A DNA stretch of 6,243 nucleotides from DAOTUB01 sp034437455. Lineage in GTDB: Bacteria > Chloroflexota > Anaerolineae > B4-G1. Below are positions 5,912 to 6,243 of this stretch, piece by piece (position 1 is the stretch's first letter; the number at the start of each line of letters is the position of its first letter). The position numbers and the translations under genes are program-made. The DNA is taken from the NCBI GenBank assembly GCA_034437455.1, contig DAOTUB010000307.1, positions 1-6,243 of the forward strand, in the 5' to 3' direction. Below the pieces are notes generated by a model. That model was given only the letters and a program-made list of their open reading frames with translations, searched no databases and had not been told where the DNA came from.

Positions 5912-6022
5912 GTATCTTCTCAATAAACCGGGGGCTTGTTCGTAGTAGGCGCTTCAGCGCCCCTAAAAGCGCACTGAAGTGCGCACTACGAACAGATTCA
6001 CGCCAAGTTATTGAGAAGATAC
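5912..6022. mobile_element. 111-bp MITE with 15-bp terminal repeats and a REPIN-like core
   Basis: GTATCTTCTCAATAA (5912-5926) is perfectly complementary to 6008-6022. The flanks are the direct repeat GTCTCGGC at 5904-5911 and 6023-6030 (8 bp). One extra base pair of symmetry and of direct repeat leaves an uncertainty of about one base at the ends. Element plus target copy is 119 bp and so shifts the host frame. No coding capacity for a transposase is seen. The terminal repeats are unrelated to those of the element at 181-301, so a different IS family moved it. The inside holds two facing REP-like units, given separately. Confidence 0.88.
5938..5993. repeat. Head-to-head REP-like pair (REPIN-like) inside the second MITE
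   Basis: Outer arms GTTCGTAGT (5938-5946) and ACTACGAAC (5985-5993) are perfect complements. The left unit has GTAG (5942-5945), then a stem GGCGC (5948-5952)/GCGCC (5957-5961) with loop TTCA. The right unit, read on the other strand, has GTAG (complement of 5986-5989), one T, then stem GCGCAC/GTGCGC with the same loop TTCA (complement of 5969-5984). The two stems differ at several positions but stay paired, which points to selection on the hairpin. Confidence 0.72.
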
Positions 6023-6030
6023 GTCTCGGC
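6023..6030. repeat. Target-site duplication, right copy (second MITE)
   Basis: Second GTCTCGGC, immediately after the right terminal repeat. Confidence 0.82.
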
Positions 6031-6243
6031 GTACTGGTTGCCATAGATGTCCTTGACCAATTGCTGCGCCCGCTGCAGAGCGTGGAACACACACTCGTGA
6101 TGCACAGCTCCCGGAAACACGGTGCGGATGGGTTTTTCATAGTCCTGGTTCATATCGGTGAGAATGACCCGTGGGCGGTACCCCTTGGCTTTGAGCGCCT
6201 GCAAGAAGGAGCGGGCTTCTTGCTTGCCGTTGTAGGGGTAGAT

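Larger units (their letters stand above)
5396..6243 (-). pseudogene. DDE transposase with C(2)H motif, 5'-partial, interrupted by a MITE
   Basis: The C-terminal part of a second transposase, open at the right edge and ending with TAA (complement of 5396-5398). Removing the 111-bp element and one target copy joins QYAET to HPEAVTLKQ and gives about 242 continuous residues. The second catalytic Asp is seen in ILTDMNQDY (codon 6154-6156). FPGAVHHECVFH follows with a C(2)H motif, and the presumed catalytic Glu is in TNNTVELVNRRF (codon 5678-5680), followed by an NMCGF aromatic motif. This order (D, C(2)H, helical insertion, E then R..F) is shared by MULE, IS256 and ISL3-type enzymes. I cannot name the IS family. 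The first Asp and the N-terminal DNA-binding domain lie outside the window. As the gene stands, translation of the upstream part would end at TGA (complement of 5998-6000) inside the element. Confidence 0.82.

Noticed and set aside
5938..5993. Rho-independent terminator inside the second transposase
   Set aside because: The hairpins have no T-run after them and belong to a symmetrical mobile element.

Overview
The window reads as an accessory stretch of a bacterial chromosome. It holds three intact protein genes and two tRNA genes, bracketed at both window edges by transposase genes that have each been broken by a different small palindromic insertion. The lineage cannot be proven from the sequence. 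The mixture of a membrane-anchored AarF/UbiB-type kinase, an exported clan GH-A glycosidase, a free-standing cyclic-nucleotide-binding protein and many GTAG-headed palindromes would fit a Chloroflexota-like bacterium (Anaerolineae or relatives), but this is inference. Sigma-70-type promoters with near-perfect -10 and -35 boxes precede the tRNAs.

Layout. Positions 1-1120 (+) carry the ISAzo13-family transposase, running in from the left edge and split by a 121-bp element at 181-301. Positions 1147-2847 (+) hold a complete ABC1/AarF/UbiB kinase-like gene. Positions 2947-4095 (-) hold a membrane-anchored or secreted clan GH-A glycoside hydrolase, convergent with the kinase. Then follow tRNA-Asn(GTT) with its own terminator and consensus promoter (4105-4248, -), an unassigned spacer with overlapping inverted repeats, and tRNA-Pro(GGG) with its promoter (4401-4513, -). 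A divergent gene for a 172-aa single cNMP-binding-domain protein follows at 4623-5141 (+). After it comes a non-coding stretch ending in a 15-bp perfect inverted repeat that encloses a ribosome binding site and the ATG of a 27-codon ORF (5292-5422). Positions 5396-6243 (-) hold the C-terminal part of a second DDE transposase with a C(2)H motif, split by a 111-bp element at 5912-6022 and running off the right edge.

The main point of interest is the pair of small insertions. They have unrelated terminal inverted repeats (14 bp CAGCAATTCCCGTT; 15 bp GTATCTTCTCAATAA) and target duplications of 9 bp and 8 bp, yet share one internal plan. Each has two head-to-head REP-like units, each unit being a GTAG tetranucleotide followed by a stem-loop. 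Within each element the two stems differ by compensatory base changes while the loops are nearly the same. This is the plan of a REPIN placed inside the ends of a DDE-type MITE. Each insertion shifts the frame of its host transposase, and removing the element plus one target copy restores a continuous protein in both cases. No REP-associated tyrosine transposase (RAYT) and no full-length parent IS for either element is present in the window.

The housekeeping genes do not form one operon. The kinase and the hydrolase are convergent, and the cNMP protein has its own promoter facing away from tRNA-Pro. The hydrolase start lies only ten bases beyond the tRNA-Asn terminator, so its own promoter is not evident.
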